From Hippophae tibetana (taxonomy: Eukaryota; Streptophyta; Magnoliopsida; Rosales; Elaeagnaceae), in the NCBI GenBank assembly GCA_037013495.1, contig CM072810.1, positions 34,439,843 to 34,503,842 of the forward strand: a stretch of 64,000 nucleotides of DNA. The letters are read 5' to 3'. The notes under the pieces are model-generated. The model was given only the letters and a program-made list of their open reading frames with translations, searched no databases and was not told the DNA's origin. Position numbers and translations under genes: made by a program. Shown here piece after piece: positions 61,368-64,000 of this stretch. Position 1 is the first letter of the stretch; every line of letters begins with the position of its first letter.

Positions 61368-64000
61368 TTTCCCTCCTCGAAAGACGATTGCTCTCAACTG
61401 GGGCAAAAGTGATGCAGTTCGAATACTTGCCCAACAGATTCATTTAAGAGTATGTTTGGTGGGTATATACATGGACTTAAGCAAGGTAACTTTGGCATTA
61501 AAATGATAAGGTGGTATAGGAATTATTTTCTCAATCTAATTTTCTTTGGAAATAGGTCCACCCAAGTTTTACAAGGAGTTGATAATGTTTGAAAAACATT
61601 GAAAGACTTTGTCCAAAGTTTCATACTTTTGCATGATATAGAGCTCAAAATTTCAATTCAACTTCATAATTCTAGATTTATTTTAATATTGAATCGCTTA
61701 TATGAGTGGTCTCAAAAATCATTCATGTTGTTTTGAAGAAGTACAATTTTAAATTAATTGTAATAATCATTTTAGAGCCCTAATTTCCTTTTTATAATAA
61801 TCCTAAAAAAAGGGTTTCTTATTTATAAGAAATTTAGGAAATCACACTACAAGTAGAGCCATTTTCTCTTCATTATGAGTAGAGTCATCTTTTCTAACAC
61901 TTGGGTCAAAAACGTGTTCACTCTCACCACTATCCTTCATGTCTTGAGGGTACATTTCTTGAACTCCTCGAAAGTAGATTGCTCTCAACTTGGGTAAAAG
62001 TGATGTAGTTCGAATACTTACCCAACATATTCATTTAAGAGTATGTTCGGTGGGCATGTACATGGACTTAAGCAAGGTAACTTTGGCATTAAAATGATAA
62101 GGTAGTATAGGAATTATTTTCTCAATCTAATTTTCTTTGGAAATAGGTCCACCCAAGTTTTACAAGTAGTTGACAATGTTTGAAAAACATTGAAAGACTT
62201 TGTCCAAAGTTTCTTCCCCTTGCATGATATAGAGCTCAAAATTTCAATTCAACTTCATAATTCTAGATTTATTTTAATATTGAAATGCTTATATGAATGG
62301 TCTCAAAAATCATTCATGTTGTTTTGAATAAGTACAATTTTAAATTAATTCTAATAATCATTTTAGAGCCCTAATTTCCTTTTTATAATAATCCTAAAAA
62401 AAGGCTTTTTCTTTTTAAGAAATTTAGTAAAGCACACTGCAAGTAGAGCCATGTTCTCTTTATTATGATTAGAGTCATTTTTTCTAACAATTGGGTCAAA
62501 AACATGTTCATTCTCACCACTATCCTTGATGTCTTGAGGGCCAATTTCTTTCCCTCCTCGAAATACGATTGCTCTCAACTGGGGCAAAAGTGATGCAGTT
62601 CGAATACCTGCCCAACAGATTCATTTAAGAGTATGTTTGGTGGGCATGTACATGGACTTAAGCAAGGTAACTATGGCATTAAAATGATAAGGTGGTATAG
62701 GAATTATTTTCTCAATCTAATTTTCTTTGGAAATAGGTCCACCCAAGTTTTACAAGGAGTTGATAATGTTTGAAAAACATTGAAAGACTTTGTCCCAAGT
62801 TTCATACCCTTGCATGATATAGAGCTCAAAATTTCAATTCAACTTCATAATTCTAGATTTATTTTAATATTGAATCGCTTATATGAGTGGTCTCAAAAAT
62901 CATTCATGTTGTTTTGAAGAAGTACAATTTTAAATTAATTGTAATAATCATTTTAGAGCCCTAATTTCCTTTTTATAATAATCCTAAAAAAAGGGTTTCT
63001 TATTTATAAGAAATTTAGGAAATCACACTGCAAGTAGAGCCATTTTCTCTTCATTATGATTAGAGTCATCTTTTCTAACACTTGGGTCAAAAACGTGTTC
63101 ACTCTCACCACTATCCTTCATGTCTTGAGGGTACATTTCTTGACCTCCTCGAAAGTAGATTGCTCTCAACTTGGGTAAAAGTGATGTAGTTCGAATACTT
63201 GCCCAACAGATTCATTTAAGAGTATGTTCGGTGGGCATGTACATGGTATTAAGCAAGGTAACTTTGGCATTAAAATGATAAGGTAGTATAGGAATTATTT
63301 TCTCAATCTAATTTTCTTTGGAAATAGGTCCACCCAAGTTTTACAAGTAGTTGACAATGTTTGAAAAACATTGAAAGACTTTGTCCAAAGTTTCTTCCCC
63401 TTGCATGATATAGAGCTCAAAATTTCAATTCAACTTCATAATTCTAGATTTATTTTAATATTGAAATGCTTATATGAGTGGTCTCAAAAATCATTCATGT
63501 TGTTTTGAATAAGTACAATTTTAAATTAATTCTAATAATCATTTTAGAGCCCTAATTTCCTTTTTATAATAATCCTAAAAAAAGGCTTTTTCTTTTTAAG
63601 AAATTTAGTAAATCACACTGCAAGTAGAGCCATGTTCTCTTTATTATGATTAGAGTCATTTTTTCTAACAATTGGTTCAAAACATGTTCATTCTCACCAC
63701 TATCCTTGATGTCTTGAGGGCCAATTTCTTTCCCTCCTCGAAAGACGATTGCTCTCAACTGGGGCAAAAGTGATGCTGTTCGAATACTTGCCCAACAGAT
63801 TCATTTAAGAGTATGTTTGGTGGGTATATACATGGACTTAAGCAAGGTAACTTTGGCATTAAAATGTTAAGCTAGTATATGAATTATTTTCTCAATCTAA
63901 TTTTCTTTGGAAATAGGTCCACCCAAGTTTTACAAGGAGTTGATAATGTTTGAAATACATTGAAAGACTTTGTCCAAAGTTTCTTCCCCTTGCATGATAT
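61368..64000. repeat. Tetramer register at the right edge (M105-M109)
   Basis: Monomer starts are 61368, 61959, 62549, 63140 and 63729 (M109 incomplete, 272 bp). M106-M109 repeat M102-M105 (59599, 60188, 60779, 61368) at 2,360-2,361 bp: M102 and M106 share cttacccaacatattc, and M105 and M109 share gggtatatac. M109 also shares gtatatgaatt and gaaatacattg with M96. The array continues beyond the window. Confidence 0.83.

Larger units (their letters stand above)
1..64000. repeat. Satellite DNA array, ~590-bp monomer, about 108.5 copies
   Basis: The same ~590-bp sequence recurs head to tail in one orientation across the whole window and runs off both edges. With the segment tttccctcctcgaaa as phase marker, successive monomer starts are 588-592 bp apart, except for one 557-bp step. 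Every monomer has the same landmarks in order: ctcgaaa, ttcgaatac, cagattcatttaagagtatg, gacttaagcaagg, cattaaaatgataaggtag, aaataggtcca, gataatgtttgaaaaacatt, gactttgtccaa, catgatata, cttatatgagtgg, taataatcatttta, gaaatttaggaaatcac, gccattttctcttcatt, caaaaacatgttcactct and ccactatccttgatgtcttgagggcc. No other sequence type interrupts it. Centromeric or heterochromatic location is an inference from array size and homogeneity; it is not visible in the bases. Confidence 0.97.

Noticed and set aside
1-64000. CRISPR array
   Set aside because: The repeats are ~590 bp, contiguous and without unique spacers, and no cas genes are present.
1-64000. A complete LTR retrotransposon
   Set aside because: Only Gag-like pieces are present. 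No LTR ends, primer-binding site, polypurine tract, protease, integrase or reverse transcriptase signals were seen.
1-64000. CENP-B box-like motif
   Set aside because: I found no convincing match to the mammalian 17-bp box in the monomer, and its relevance in plants is doubtful.
1-64000. tRNA, rRNA or other RNA genes
   Set aside because: No cloverleaf with a tRNA B box, no rRNA core sequence and no other conserved RNA segment was recognised in the monomer.

Overview
The whole window is one uninterrupted tandem satellite array. I see no functional gene, no RNA gene and no insertion of unrelated DNA. The repeat unit (monomer) is about 590 bp and AT-rich. Using the recurring segment that begins tttccctcctcgaaa as the monomer start, I count 108 complete monomers (M1 to M108) plus a partial M109 that runs off the right edge. 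All complete monomers I measured are 588-592 bp except one of 557 bp (M59).

The monomer appears to be a fossil piece of an LTR retrotransposon. Its minus strand repeatedly shows short segments resembling the Ty1/copia-type Gag of plants (UBN2/Retrotran_gag_2 family), for example GDETLDKVFECFSNIINSLK and ILPYHFNAKVTLLKS, followed by an acidic stretch and EEKMALLAV. It is broken everywhere. I see no LTRs, pol, primer-binding site or polypurine tract. The Gag type and the organisation as a long satellite suggest a plant nuclear genome, in centromeric, pericentromeric or other heterochromatin. The species and the chromosomal position cannot be read from the sequence.

Two monomer classes exist. 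Class A carries ccaccaaacttcttcaagg, cattcaaag, gattgatttt, gtctccaaaa and agatccc. Class B carries cacccaagttttacaag, cattgaaag, gatttatttt, gtctcaaaaa and agagccc. They differ mainly over monomer positions of about 195-470, and the rest is shared. Several monomers switch class internally.

The monomers are organised in successive blocks of higher-order repeats (HORs) with different periods. M1-M7 (1-4132) are mixed, with a 589-bp local duplication. M8-M23 (4133-13576) form two copies of a 4,722-bp 8-mer that itself contains a duplicated 1,770-bp trimer. M24-M38 (13577-22435) form a 2,363-bp tetramer in about 3.5 copies. M39-M53 (22436-31296) form a class-A block with a 1,773-bp trimer. M54-M55 are a transition. 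M56-M66 (32477-38931) are two copies of a 3,506-bp hexamer, the second lacking one monomer. M67-M79 (38932-46600) are four copies of a 1,770-bp trimer plus a chimeric monomer. M80-M109 (46601-64000) are a 4,135-bp heptamer with nested 1,181-bp dimers and a terminal 2,360-bp tetramer. The blocks are best explained by repeated unequal exchange and gene conversion. Chimeric monomers at block edges and short patches of foreign variants record individual events.
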